Part shown: positions 7,713 to 17,379 of the stretch, one piece after another
How the letters are laid out: each line of letters begins with the position of its first letter
How positions within the stretch are numbered: position 1 is the first letter of the stretch
Source of the DNA: Mycobacterium palustre
GTDB taxonomy: Bacteria; Actinomycetota; Actinomycetes; Mycobacteriales; Mycobacteriaceae
DNA: 64,000 nt
Reading direction: 5' to 3'
NCBI RefSeq assembly: GCF_002101785.1
Contig: NZ_LQPJ01000130.1
Coordinates: 62,001-126,000 of the forward strand
The notes under the pieces: generated by a model
Database searches by the model: none
Seen by the model: only the letters and a program-made list of their open reading frames with translations
Told to the model about the DNA's origin: nothing
Program-made: the position numbers and the translations under genes

Positions 7713-8627
7713 ATGACGCGGACCGAAAACGACACCTGGGACCTGGCGACCAGCGTGGGCGCCACCGCCACCATGGTGGCCGCCGGAAGGGCCCGCGCCA
7801 CCCGTGACGGGCTGATCGACGACCCGTTCGCCGAGCCCCTCGTGCGGGCCGTGGGCGTCGATTTCATGACCCGTTGGGCCACAGGCGAATTGAGCGCCGC
7901 GGACGTCGACGTCCCCGGTGCCCCGTGGGGCATGCAGCGCATGACCGACATGATGGCGGCCCGCACCCGCTTGATCGACGCGTTCTTCGCGGAGGCGGGC
8001 GCTGCGGGAATTCGCCAGGTCGTCATCCTGGCGTCTGGACTGGACGCGCGCGCCTACCGGCTGGCGTGGGCGACCGGCACCACGGTGTTCGAGGTCGACC
8101 AGCCCGAGGTCATCGCGTTCAAGACCGCCACCATCGCCGAGCTCGGCGCCGCGCCCGCGGCCGAGGTGCGCAACGTGCCGATCGACCTGCGCCACGACTG
8201 GCCGGCCGCGCTACTGCAGGCCGGGTTCGACACGGGCCGCCCGGCCGCCTGGGCCGCCGAGGGCCTGCTCGGGTTCCTGCCGGCCGAGGCGCAGGATCGG
8301 ATGCTGGACCAGGTCACCGAGCTCAGCGCCGACGGCAGCCGACTGGTGGCCGAGGTGTTTTTCAACACGGGGGTCAGCGGGGACGCGCTCAACGCCGCCA
8401 GCGAGAAGTGGCGGGACAACGGCCTCGACATCGCGCTGGGCGACCTGGGCTTCCCCGGCGAGCGCAACGACGTGGCGACCTACCTGGCCGACCGCGGCTG
8501 GCGGCCGGTCCGCACCCCGCTGAATCGGCTGTTGGCCGACAACGGATTACCGTTGCAACCCGAAGGCCCCGACGCGCCGTTCGCGCGGAACCACTACTGC
8601 ACCGCCGTGCTGCACAAGGCGGGATAA
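7713..8627 (+). CDS. S-adenosylmethionine-dependent methyltransferase, mycobacterial TIGR00027/LCM-like family
   Basis: 304 residues, of the large mycobacterial family that includes Rv0726c/Rv0731c. Diagnostic pieces are TWDLATSVGATATMVAAGRA at the N terminus, DPFAEPLV, the SAM-binding VVILASGLDARAYRL (about residues 101-115) and FEVDQPEV. Substrate unknown. ATG 7713 is supported by a GAGAGGGG ribosome-binding site at about 7696. It has no counterpart at this position in M. tuberculosis and is probably a lineage-specific addition. The next gene starts 12 nt downstream, suggesting cotranscription. Confidence 0.88.
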   Translation: MTRTENDTWDLATSVGATATMVAAGRARATRDGLIDDPFAEPLVRAVGVDFMTRWATGELSAADVDVPGAPWGMQRMTDMMAARTRLIDAFFAEAGAAGIRQVVILASGLDARAYRLAWATGTTVFEVDQPEVIAFKTATIAELGAAPAAEVRNVPIDLRHDWPAALLQAGFDTGRPAAWAAEGLLGFLPAEAQDRMLDQVTELSADGSRLVAEVFFNTGVSGDALNAASEKWRDNGLDIALGDLGFPGERNDVATYLADRGWRPVRTPLNRLLADNGLPLQPEGPDAPFARNHYCTAVLHKAG

Positions 8628-8639
8628 AGGAAGGCCGAC

Positions 8640-9827
8640 ATGCCAAACACCCAGGCGCCCAAGCCCCTTGACGGCTACCGGGTGCTCGACTTCACCCAGA
8701 ACATCGCCGGGCCGCTGGCCGGGCAGGTGCTGGCCGACCTGGGCGCCGAGGTGATCAAGGTCGAGGCGCCCGGCGGGGAGGCGGCCCGGCAGATCACCGC
8801 GGTCCTGCCGGGGCGCCCGCCGCTGCCCACGCTGTTTTTGCCCCACAACCGCGGCAAGAAGTCGCTCGCGGTGGACCTGACCACCGACGAGGCCAGAAAA
8901 CAAATACTGCGGCTCGCCGACACCGCCGACGTCGTGCTGGAAGGGTTTCGTCCCGGGGTGATGGAACGCCTCGGCCTGGGCCCCGACGACCTGCGCGTGC
9001 GCAACCCCAAACTCGTCTATGCGCGGCTTTCGGCCTACGGCGGCAACGGCCCGCACGGCAGCCGGCCGGGCGTCGACCTGATGGTGGCCGCCGAGTCGGG
9101 GATGACCACCGGAATGCCCACGCCGACCGGCAAGCCGCAGATCATCCCGTTCCAGCTGGTCGACGCCGCCAGCGGCCACGTGCTGGCCCAGGCGGTGCTG
9201 GCCGCGCTGCTCAACCGCGAGCGCCACGGGGTGGCCGACGTGGTGCGGGTCGCGATGTATGACGTCGCGGTCAACCTGCAGGCCAGCCAGCTCACCATCC
9301 ACCTGAACAAGCCGAGCGCGGCGGGCAAGCCCGACTCCGCGCCAAATCCCAAGAAGCGCAAGGGCGTTGGATTCGCCACCCAGCCGTCGGACGCGTTCCG
9401 CGCCGCCGACGGTTACCTGGTGATCAGCGCGTACGTGCCCAAGCACTGGGCCAAGCTGTGCCAAATCATCGGCCGGCCCGACCTGATCGACGACGAGCGA
9501 TTCGCCGACCAGCGTTCGCGCGCAATGAATTACCCGGAGCTGACCGAGGAGCTGGAGTCGGCGCTGGCGGCCAAGACCGCCGCCGAATGGGTCGAGCTGC
9601 TGCAGGAGGGCGGCCTGATGGCCTGCCTCGCTTACACCTGGAAGCAGGTGGTTGACACCCCGCTGTTCGCCGAAAACGAGCTGGCGCTGCAGGTGGGCGG
9701 CGGCGACGACAAGATCACCGTGGTCCGGATGCCGGCGCGGTACTCGAGCTTCGACGCCGCGGTCACCGATCCCCCGCCGGCCGTCGGCCAGCACAACGAC
9801 GCGTTCCTGGTCAGGGAACCAGCTTGA
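8640..9827 (+). CDS. CoA-transferase family III (CaiB/BaiF), Rv3272-like
   Basis: 395 residues. The family transfers CoA between carboxylic acids. The N-terminal LDGYRVLDFTQNIAGPLAGQ and IKVEAPGGEAAR are typical, and GVDLMVAAESG contains the aspartate expected to form the acyl-enzyme intermediate. The acceptor and donor acids are unknown. ATG 8640 has an AAAGGAAGG ribosome-binding site. Its stop overlaps that of the convergent kinase gene by 17 nt. Confidence 0.9.
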   Translation: MPNTQAPKPLDGYRVLDFTQNIAGPLAGQVLADLGAEVIKVEAPGGEAARQITAVLPGRPPLPTLFLPHNRGKKSLAVDLTTDEARKQILRLADTADVVLEGFRPGVMERLGLGPDDLRVRNPKLVYARLSAYGGNGPHGSRPGVDLMVAAESGMTTGMPTPTGKPQIIPFQLVDAASGHVLAQAVLAALLNRERHGVADVVRVAMYDVAVNLQASQLTIHLNKPSAAGKPDSAPNPKKRKGVGFATQPSDAFRAADGYLVISAYVPKHWAKLCQIIGRPDLIDDERFADQRSRAMNYPELTEELESALAAKTAAEWVELLQEGGLMACLAYTWKQVVDTPLFAENELALQVGGGDDKITVVRMPARYSSFDAAVTDPPPAVGQHNDAFLVREPA

Positions 9828-11775
9828 CCACCCGGTCGTTGCCGCGGTCGGCCACGTAGACGTTTCCCTTGCCCTGGCCGCTGGTGTCCACCGCCACCGC
9901 CAGCGGGGTGTTGAGGCCGGTGAACGGCAGCACGGTCGGGACGTTCGATCCCGCCGGCAGCTTCTTGACCTGGCTGCTGTCGTGCTCGGTGACGAAGACG
10001 TCGCCCGCGGGGTTCACCGCGATGCCCCACGGTACCGAGACGCCGCTGAGTGGCAGCTCGATTTGGGCGTTCGTCCCGACCTCGAGCTTGAGCACCCTGT
10101 TGTTGTCGGTGTCGGCGACGAAGACGTTGCCGGCGGGATCCACCGCCACGCCGTCCGGGTTCTTCAGCCCGTCGAACGGCAGCACCGTCTGGGCGTTCGA
10201 CCGGGCCGCCAACTTCAGCACCCGGCTGCCGCCCCGGTCGGCGACATACACGGCGCCCTGGGAATCCACCGCCACACCCTCGGGGTAGTTGAGGCCGTTG
10301 AAGGGCAGCACCGTCTGGTTGTTCGAGCCGGTCGTCAACTTCACCACCCGGTTGTTGAAGTCGGTGACATATACCGTGCCGGCGTCGTCCACCGCCAGCC
10401 CCTGCGGCTGGTATAGCCCGTTGAACGGCAGCACCCTGGGGGCGCTCGTCCCAGCCGGCAACTCCACCACCCGGCCGTACATGCCCTGACTGGTCACGTA
10501 GACGTTGCCGGCCTTGTCCAGGGCCACCCCGCCCGGGGAGAGACGGAAATCGATGCCGTTGAACGGCAACACGCTCTGCCCGGACGCCTCCTTCGGTTCG
10601 GAGTGCGACGCGCGCAAGATGACCGTGACGATCGCGACGACGGCCACGACCACGACCGCGACGATGGCGCCGACGATCCACCATTTGCGCCTTCGGTCCG
10701 CCGAGGGCCCGCCCCAATAGTCGGACTGTGCGGCCCGCGGCGGCGGATACGACGCGGGCACGGATTGGCTGCGCCAACCGGTGACGCCGTCGGGCGGCGA
10801 GACCCTGCCACCACCGCCGTCGGCGGCCGGCGCCGCCGGCCAGCTGACGCCGCCGTTGGGCGTCACCGGACGGGCCATGGTCTCGGCGGCGGCGATCGGC
10901 TGCCCGTGCTGCAAGATCGCGACGGCCTGGTGCTGCTCGGAGGTGGAAAGAGCATCGTGGGCCGCGGCGGCCAGCTCGCCGGCGGTGCGATAACGCTCCT
11001 CGGGGTTTTTGGCCATGCCCCGGGCGATCACCTGATCCAGGGCCGCCGGAACCCGCCCGGGCATGAGCTGGCTGGGCCGCGGGGGCGCGTCGAACAGGTG
11101 CGCGGCGATCAACCGCTCCATAAGGTCCGCCCGGAACGGGGGCGACCCGGTCAAGCACTCCTCCAACACGCAAGCCAGCGAATAGATGTCGGCGCGGTAG
11201 GTGACGTCGTCGCTGGTGAACCGCTCGGGCGCCATGTACTTGCAGGTGCCCATCGCGGTCCCGGTCTGGGTCAGCGCCGGGTCGGCGGCGGCGCGAGCGA
11301 TCCCGAAGTCCACCAGGTAGGCGAAGTCGCTGTTGGTGACGAGGACGTTTTCCGGTTTGATGTCGCGGTGCGTCACGCCGCTGGCGTGCGCGGCGTCCAG
11401 CGCCGCCGCCACCTGGCTCACGATGGCCACCGCCCGCGGCGGGCTCAGCGGCCCGGAGCGTCTCAGCATGGTGGCCAGGTCGGCGCCGTCGATCAGGCGC
11501 ATGTCCAGATAGAGGCGCCCGTCGATCTCGCCGTAGTCGTGGATCGGGACCACGTGCGGCTCGGTCAGCCGGCCCGCGGCATCGGATTCGCGCTGCATCC
11601 GCGCGCGAAACATCGGGTCGCCGGAGAATTGCTCGGAAATCAGCTTCAACGCCACCACGCGGTGCTTGCGGGTGTCCTCGGCCTCGTAGACCTCGCCCAT
11701 CCCGCCGCGGCCGAGCAGCCGCAGCAATCGGTAGGGCCCAAACTGCGACCCCATTCGCGAACCCGGCGCGCTCAC
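9811..11775 (-). CDS. pknD: Transmembrane Ser/Thr protein kinase with extracellular NHL beta-propeller, PknD
   Basis: 654 residues, close to M. tuberculosis PknD. The kinase domain has a glycine loop LGRGGMGEV (21-29), Lys44, the HRDIKPEN catalytic loop with Asp138, DFG Asp156 and a TQTGT activation segment before APERF. A proline-rich juxtamembrane region leads to one hydrophobic segment (about 370-395). Six VLPF(N/D/T)GL...GVAVD...VYVAD...RVVKL repeats then form an NHL propeller outside the cell. PknD is thought to sense phosphate. It heads the minus-strand side of the pst cluster, reading away from pstS2's 3' end. Start: GTG 11775, with a later ATG 11754 possible. Confidence 0.95.
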   Translation of the reverse strand: MSAPGSRMGSQFGPYRLLRLLGRGGMGEVYEAEDTRKHRVVALKLISEQFSGDPMFRARMQRESDAAGRLTEPHVVPIHDYGEIDGRLYLDMRLIDGADLATMLRRSGPLSPPRAVAIVSQVAAALDAAHASGVTHRDIKPENVLVTNSDFAYLVDFGIARAAADPALTQTGTAMGTCKYMAPERFTSDDVTYRADIYSLACVLEECLTGSPPFRADLMERLIAAHLFDAPPRPSQLMPGRVPAALDQVIARGMAKNPEERYRTAGELAAAAHDALSTSEQHQAVAILQHGQPIAAAETMARPVTPNGGVSWPAAPAADGGGGRVSPPDGVTGWRSQSVPASYPPPRAAQSDYWGGPSADRRRKWWIVGAIVAVVVVAVVAIVTVILRASHSEPKEASGQSVLPFNGIDFRLSPGGVALDKAGNVYVTSQGMYGRVVELPAGTSAPRVLPFNGLYQPQGLAVDDAGTVYVTDFNNRVVKLTTGSNNQTVLPFNGLNYPEGVAVDSQGAVYVADRGGSRVLKLAARSNAQTVLPFDGLKNPDGVAVDPAGNVFVADTDNNRVLKLEVGTNAQIELPLSGVSVPWGIAVNPAGDVFVTEHDSSQVKKLPAGSNVPTVLPFTGLNTPLAVAVDTSGQGKGNVYVADRGNDRVVKLVP

Positions 11776-11810
11776 CGTGGAGGCTCCCTTCTAAGCAAGC
11801 GTTCGTCTGT

Positions 11811-12920
11811 TCACGCGATAGCGTTCACAGCGCTCGCCAGTTTGGACTGGAACGAACTCGGCATCGGGATCGATCCGTACTGCTCCAATCCATCTTGCCC
11901 CGGGCCTATCGCGGCCTGCATGAACGCCTTGACGGCCTGCCCGGTCGCGGCGTCCGGGTAGTGCGAGCAGACGATCTCGTAGGTCGCCAGCACGATCGGG
12001 TAGGCGCCGGCCTGGGTCGGCTTGTAGAACGACGACGTGTCCAGCACCAGGTCGTTGCCCTGCCCTTGGAACCGAGCCCCGGCAATGGTCTTGCCGACCG
12101 AGTCGGTCGTGATCGACACCGGGTCCGGGCCGGCCGAGGTGATGATCTGGGCCATGTGCAGCTGCTTGCCCACCGCGAACGACCACTCGTTGTAGGTGAT
12201 CGACCCGTCGGTGTTCTGCAGCGCCGCCGACGTGCCGTTGTTGCCGCTGGCGCCGTCGCCGACGCCGCCATTGAACGTCTCGCCGGTGCCTTTGCCCCAC
12301 GCGCCGTCGGACGCGCCGTCTAGATATTTCTGGAAGTTGGCCGTGGTCCCGGATTTGTCGCTGCGGAACACCACGTGTATGGGCGTCGAGGGAAACGAGG
12401 CGCCCCCGTTGAGCGCCTTGATCGCCGGGTCGTCCCACTTGGTGATGGCGCCGTTGAAGATCTTCGCCGCGGTGGGTCCGTCCAGCTTCAGGGAGCCGAC
12501 GCCGTTGACGTTGTAGGTGATCGCGATCGGACCGAACACCGTGGGCAGGTCCCACGCCGGGGAACCGCATCGCGCGGCCGCCCGGTCGGGCTGGCCCGTC
12601 GACGGATTCAGCGGGACGTCGGAGCCCGCCAGGTCGGTCTCGTTGTTGACGAACTCCTCGACGCCGGAGCCGGAGCCGTTGGCGTTGTAGTCCAGCGTGT
12701 GACCCGGGCACGCGCGCACGTAGGCGTAGACGAACTGCTCGACGGCGTTCTGCTGCGCGGTCGAGCCGCTGGCGTGGAGGCGGTTCTTGCCGCCGCAGTC
12801 CACCGGTATCGGCTTGGCGCTGGACCCCGACGACGTGTTCGAGTTGCCGCCGCATCCGGCTAACACCAGCGCGCCGGCGGCGAGCAGGCTCAGCGCGGCG
12901 TTGGCCCGGATTAACCTCAC
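11811..12920 (-). CDS. pstS2: Phosphate-binding lipoprotein PstS2
   Basis: ABC-transporter phosphate-binding lipoprotein of 369 residues. The start is GTG 12920, preceded by a strong GGAGGAG site; it gives a signal peptide ending in the lipobox LAGC (Cys near residue 23). ASGSTAQQNAVEQF, AGSDVPLNPSTGQPDR, RSDKSGTTANFQKYL and TYNEWSFAVGKQL carry the phosphate-contacting Ser/Thr/Asp/Arg residues and match M. tuberculosis PstS2. It shares a divergent promoter region with pstB and probably a transcript with pknD, 35 nt downstream. Confidence 0.93.
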   Translation of the reverse strand: MRLIRANAALSLLAAGALVLAGCGGNSNTSSGSSAKPIPVDCGGKNRLHASGSTAQQNAVEQFVYAYVRACPGHTLDYNANGSGSGVEEFVNNETDLAGSDVPLNPSTGQPDRAAARCGSPAWDLPTVFGPIAITYNVNGVGSLKLDGPTAAKIFNGAITKWDDPAIKALNGGASFPSTPIHVVFRSDKSGTTANFQKYLDGASDGAWGKGTGETFNGGVGDGASGNNGTSAALQNTDGSITYNEWSFAVGKQLHMAQIITSAGPDPVSITTDSVGKTIAGARFQGQGNDLVLDTSSFYKPTQAGAYPIVLATYEIVCSHYPDAATGQAVKAFMQAAIGPGQDGLEQYGSIPMPSSFQSKLASAVNAIA

Positions 12921-12969
12921 GCAGCTCCTCCGTAGCGTCGGAACGTGTGGGGCGCACGCACGCACGTTG

Positions 12970-13002
12970 GTTACAAATAAGTGAACCACTCGTGAATATA
13001 CA
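12970..13002 (-). promoter_or_regulatory. PHO-box-like direct repeats between pstS2 and pstB
   Basis: Read on the plus strand, three units with exact 11-bp spacing begin at 12970 (GTTACA), 12981 (GTGAAC) and 12992 (GTGAAT). On the minus strand the last two read TTCAC, 11 bp apart, as in the GTTCAC-type direct repeats bound by PhoP/RegX3-class response regulators. The repeats sit in the 185-bp divergent region between pstS2 (start 12920) and pstB (start 13106), so one regulator could control both sides. Binding is inferred. Confidence 0.5.
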
Positions 13003-13105
13003 AACCCTTGGATATGGGCGTGGGATTAGCGCCAGCTTCTAGGTTGCTGAAAGCCCTGTTAAGTGCGGGTGTCGCGCCGGTTACGCGCAGTAGCATCGGA
13101 TCTTG

Positions 13106-13933
<828 letters not shown>

Positions 13934-13981
13934 CAAGGGCCACGAGGGGCCCGCCGGTGCGATGTGCGAGGAAGCGAGGAC

Positions 13982-15112
13982 GTGAAGACTCGGTTGGATG
14001 CGCGGCTCGCCCTGACGGCCCTGGTGACGACCCTGGGGGTCGCCGCGTGCGGTTCGCACGCCGCGGCCCCCAAGGGGGGCGCGCCGAGCGCCGGGCCCAA
14101 CACCGGCGCCGTCGCCACCGTGCCGGCGACGTCCACCACGGAGCTGTCGGAGACCGGCAGCACGCTGCTCTACCCCCTGTTCAGCGAGTGGGGCCCCGCC
14201 TATCACGCGAAGTATCCGAACGTCACCATCACCACCCAGGGCAGCGGTTCGGGCGCCGGCATCTCCCAGGTCGCGGCGGGGGCGGTGCGCATCGGCGCCT
14301 CCGACGCCTACCTGTCCGAGGGCGACATGAGCGCGCACCGGGGCCTGATGAACATCGCGCTGGCCATCTCCGCGCAGCAGGTCAACTACAACCTGCCGGG
14401 CGTCCATCAGCACCTCAAGCTGAACGGCAAGGTGCTCGCGGCCATGTACCAGGGCAGGATCAAAACCTGGAACGATCCGCGGCTGACCGCCCTCAACCCC
14501 GGCCTGCAACTGCCGGACACGCCGGTAGTTCCGCTGCACCGCTCCGACGGGTCCGGGAGCACGTTTCAGTTCACCCAGTACCTGTCCAAGCAGGACCCCG
14601 ACGGCTGGGGCCGCTCGCCGGGCTTCGGCACCAGCGTGGACTTCCCGGCGGTGCCGGGGGCGCTGGGCGAGAACGGCGACGGCGCCATGGTGACCGGCTG
14701 CGCGGCGAATCCTGGGTGTGTCGCCTACACCAGCATGGGCTCCCTCGACGCGGCCGACGAGCGGGGCCTCGGCGAGGCCAAGCTGGGCAACGCCTCGGGC
14801 AAGTACCTGCTGCCCAAGGCCAACACCATCCAGGCCGCCGCCGGCGGCTCCGCCTCGAACATCCCGAAGAACCAGGCGATCTCCCTCATCAACGGCCCGG
14901 CCGCCGACGGGTACCCGATCGTCAACTACGAGTACGCCATCGTCAACAGCCACCAACCCGACGCCGCCACCGCCCAGACGCTGCAGGCGTTCCTGCACTG
15001 GGCGGTGACCGACGGCAACGACCCCTCGTTCCTGAACAAGCTTCACTTCCAGCCGCTGCCGGACTCGGTGGTGCAGTTGTCGGTCGCCCAGATCGCCAAG
15101 ATCAACGAGTGA
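13982..15112 (+). CDS. Phosphate-binding lipoprotein, tandem PstS1 paralogue
   Basis: 376-residue PstS1-type lipoprotein. GTG 13982 follows GCGAGGA and gives a signal peptide ending in VAAC (lipobox cysteine near residue 22). ETGSTLLYPLF, GASDAYLSEGDM, NYNLPGV and LHRSDGSGSTFQF carry the phosphate-site residues. It is closely related to the next gene and almost certainly arose by tandem duplication; M. tuberculosis has one pstS1 here. It differs from that copy mainly in the leader and in scattered surface positions. It may have a different affinity or surface role. Confidence 0.9.
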   Translation: MKTRLDARLALTALVTTLGVAACGSHAAAPKGGAPSAGPNTGAVATVPATSTTELSETGSTLLYPLFSEWGPAYHAKYPNVTITTQGSGSGAGISQVAAGAVRIGASDAYLSEGDMSAHRGLMNIALAISAQQVNYNLPGVHQHLKLNGKVLAAMYQGRIKTWNDPRLTALNPGLQLPDTPVVPLHRSDGSGSTFQFTQYLSKQDPDGWGRSPGFGTSVDFPAVPGALGENGDGAMVTGCAANPGCVAYTSMGSLDAADERGLGEAKLGNASGKYLLPKANTIQAAAGGSASNIPKNQAISLINGPAADGYPIVNYEYAIVNSHQPDAATAQTLQAFLHWAVTDGNDPSFLNKLHFQPLPDSVVQLSVAQIAKINE

Positions 15113-15132
15113 GCCCAAACCGTCAGTAACGC

Positions 15133-15177
15133 AAGGGAATTAAAGGGAACGCAAAGGGAACGAAAAGGAAGGTGAGG
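15133..15177 (+). repeat. Phased AAGGGAA repeats upstream of pstS1
   Basis: AAGGGAA occurs at 15133, 15143 and 15154, followed by AAGGAAGG near 15165, giving 10-11-bp spacing in the 69-bp gap before pstS1. Each copy resembles a Shine-Dalgarno sequence, and the last ones lie at a useful distance from GTG 15182. Whether the extra copies bind a protein, hold ribosomes or are slippage products cannot be told from sequence. Confidence 0.45.
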
Positions 15178-15181
15178 GATC

Positions 15182-16321
15182 GTGAAGATGCGCTTGGGCA
15201 GGTTCTTGGCTGTGGCGGCGGCCGCCCCGCTGGTGTTGGCCCTGACTGTAAGCGTGGGCGCCTGCGGTCCGAACTCGACGGGTGGCTCGTCGAATCAGGG
15301 GGCCGGCGGCGGCGGGGTCGCCACGACGCCGGCGTCCTCGCCGGTGACGTTGTCGGAGACCGGCAGCACCCTGCTGTATCCGCTGTTCAACCTGTGGGCC
15401 CCGGCCTATCACGGCAAGTACTCGAACGTCACGATCACCCCCCAGGGCACCGGCTCCGGCACCGGGATCTCCCAGGCGGCGGCCGGGGCGGTCAACATCG
15501 GCGCCTCCGACGCCTACCTGTCCGAGGGCGACATGGCCCAGCACAAGGGCCTGATGAACATCGCGCTGGCCATCTCGGCGCAACAGGTCAACTACAACCT
15601 GCCCGGTGTCACCGAACACCTCAAGCTGAACGGCAAGGTGCTGGCCGCCATGTACCAGGGCGCGATCAAAACCTGGAACGACCCGCAGATCGGCGGGCTG
15701 AACCCCGGCGTAAACCTGCCGCCCACCCCGGTGGTCCCGCTGCACCGCTCCGACGGATCCGGTGACACCTTCCTGTTCACCCAATACCTGTCCAAGCAGG
15801 ACCCGGACGGCTGGGGTAAGTCGCCCGCCTTCGGCACCACCGTCGACTTCCCGGCGGTGCCGGGTGCGCTGGGCGAGAACGGCAACGGCGGCATGGTGAC
15901 CGGTTGCGCGGGAACCCCGGGCTGTGTCGCCTACATCGGCATCAGCTTCCTCGACCAGGCGCAGCAGAAGGGACTCGGCGAGGCGCAACTGGCCAATGCC
16001 TCCGGCAAGTATCTGATGCCGGACGCCCAAAGCATCCAGGCCGAGGCCGCCGGTTTCGCGTCGACGACGCCGCCGAACCAGGCCATTTCGCTGATCAACG
16101 GCCCGGCCCCGGACGGGTACCCGATCGTCAACTACGAGTACGCCATCGTCAACGGCAGCCAGAAGGACGCCGCCACCGCCCAGACGCTGCAGGCCTTCCT
16201 GCATTGGGCGATCACCGACGGCAACAACGCCTCGTTCCTGGACAAGGTGCACTTTCAGCCGCTGCCGGCCCCGGTGGTGAAGCTGTCCGACGCCCAGATC
16301 GCCAAGATCAGCGCCCAGTAG
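15182..16321 (+). CDS. pstS1: Phosphate-binding lipoprotein PstS1 (38-kDa antigen orthologue)
   Basis: 379 residues, the closer match to M. tuberculosis PstS1/PhoS1. Signal peptide with SVGAC lipobox (Cys near residue 26), then a Gly/Ser-rich linker and a periplasmic-binding fold. ETGSTLLYPLFNLW, GASDAYLSEGDM, LHRSDGSGDTFLF and GENGNGGMVTGCA match the phosphate-site and conserved regions. GTG 15182 is preceded by GGAAGGTGAGGGA. pstC1 starts 7 nt after the stop, so this is the binding protein most tightly coupled to the permease genes. Confidence 0.95.
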   Translation: MKMRLGRFLAVAAAAPLVLALTVSVGACGPNSTGGSSNQGAGGGGVATTPASSPVTLSETGSTLLYPLFNLWAPAYHGKYSNVTITPQGTGSGTGISQAAAGAVNIGASDAYLSEGDMAQHKGLMNIALAISAQQVNYNLPGVTEHLKLNGKVLAAMYQGAIKTWNDPQIGGLNPGVNLPPTPVVPLHRSDGSGDTFLFTQYLSKQDPDGWGKSPAFGTTVDFPAVPGALGENGNGGMVTGCAGTPGCVAYIGISFLDQAQQKGLGEAQLANASGKYLMPDAQSIQAEAAGFASTTPPNQAISLINGPAPDGYPIVNYEYAIVNGSQKDAATAQTLQAFLHWAITDGNNASFLDKVHFQPLPAPVVKLSDAQIAKISAQ

Positions 16322-16328
16322 GGGTTCG

Positions 16329-17378
16329 GTGACTGCCTCCACGATGCCGCGCGCGCCGGGCCGGATTCAGCGATTCCGCCGCGTGAGCCGCCCGGGCGTG
16401 GCCGTGCGTTGGCTGGGCGCGGTGGGCGCGGTGATCCCGTTGCTCGCGCTCGTGTTCGTGCTGACGACGTTGATCTTCGAGGCGCTGCCCGCGATCCGGC
16501 TCAACGGCCTGCACTTTTTCAGCGCCACCGACTGGAACCCGGGCAACACCTACGGCGACGCCGTCGTCACCCGCGGCGTCCAGCACCCGGTCGGCGCCTA
16601 TTACGGGGCGCTGCCGCTGATCGTCGGGACCCTCGCGACCTCCGCGATCGCGCTGATCATCGCGGTGCCGGTGTCGATCGGCGCGGCGTTGGCCATCGTG
16701 GAGCGGCTACCCAGGCGTCTGGCGTCGACCATCGGGATGGTGCTCGAATTGCTCGCCGGCATCCCCAGCGTCATCGTCGGCCTTTGGGGCGCAATGACGT
16801 TCGGGCCGTTCATCGCCCACAACGTCGCGCCGGTGATCGCCCGCAACGCCCCGGACGTGCCGGTGCTCGGCTACTTCCGCGGCAACCCCGGCAACGGGGA
16901 GGGCATGTTGGTGTCCGGCCTGGTGCTGGCCGTGATGGTCATTCCGATCATCGCCAGCACCACCCGCGACCTGATCCGTCAGGTGCCGGTGCTGCCCCGC
17001 GAGGGGGCGATCGCGCTGGGAATGACCGACTTCGAGTGCGCGCGCAGGGTCACCCTGCCGTGGGTGTCGAGCGGCATCATCGGGGCCGTGGTGCTCGGGC
17101 TGGGACGCGCGCTGGGCGAGACGATGGCCGTCGCGATGGTCTCCGGTGCGGTGTTGGGCGCGATGCCCACCAACATCTATGCGACGATGACGACCATCGC
17201 CGCCACGGTTGTGTCACAACTGGATTCGGCGATGACCGACTTCACCGACTTCGCGGTGAAGACCCTCGCCGAGGTTTCGCTGGTGCTGATGGTGATCACG
17301 TTGCTGACGAACGTGGCGGCCCGCGCCATGGTGCGCCGCGTGTCGGGCACGGCGCTGCCCGTCGGGCGGGGGGTCTGA
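16329..17378 (+). CDS. pstC1: Phosphate ABC transporter permease PstC1
   Basis: 349-residue inner-membrane permease. About six hydrophobic segments are visible, starting near residues 34-55. The large periplasmic loop contains LNGLHFFSATDWNPGNTYGD. The cytoplasmic EAA-like coupling loop lies in REGAIALGMTDFECARRVTLP. Matches M. tuberculosis PstC1 (Rv0935) along its length. GTG 16329 follows pstS1 by 7 nt; the stop is 1 nt before the next start. Confidence 0.94.
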   Translation: MTASTMPRAPGRIQRFRRVSRPGVAVRWLGAVGAVIPLLALVFVLTTLIFEALPAIRLNGLHFFSATDWNPGNTYGDAVVTRGVQHPVGAYYGALPLIVGTLATSAIALIIAVPVSIGAALAIVERLPRRLASTIGMVLELLAGIPSVIVGLWGAMTFGPFIAHNVAPVIARNAPDVPVLGYFRGNPGNGEGMLVSGLVLAVMVIPIIASTTRDLIRQVPVLPREGAIALGMTDFECARRVTLPWVSSGIIGAVVLGLGRALGETMAVAMVSGAVLGAMPTNIYATMTTIAATVVSQLDSAMTDFTDFAVKTLAEVSLVLMVITLLTNVAARAMVRRVSGTALPVGRGV

Positions 17379-17379
17379 C

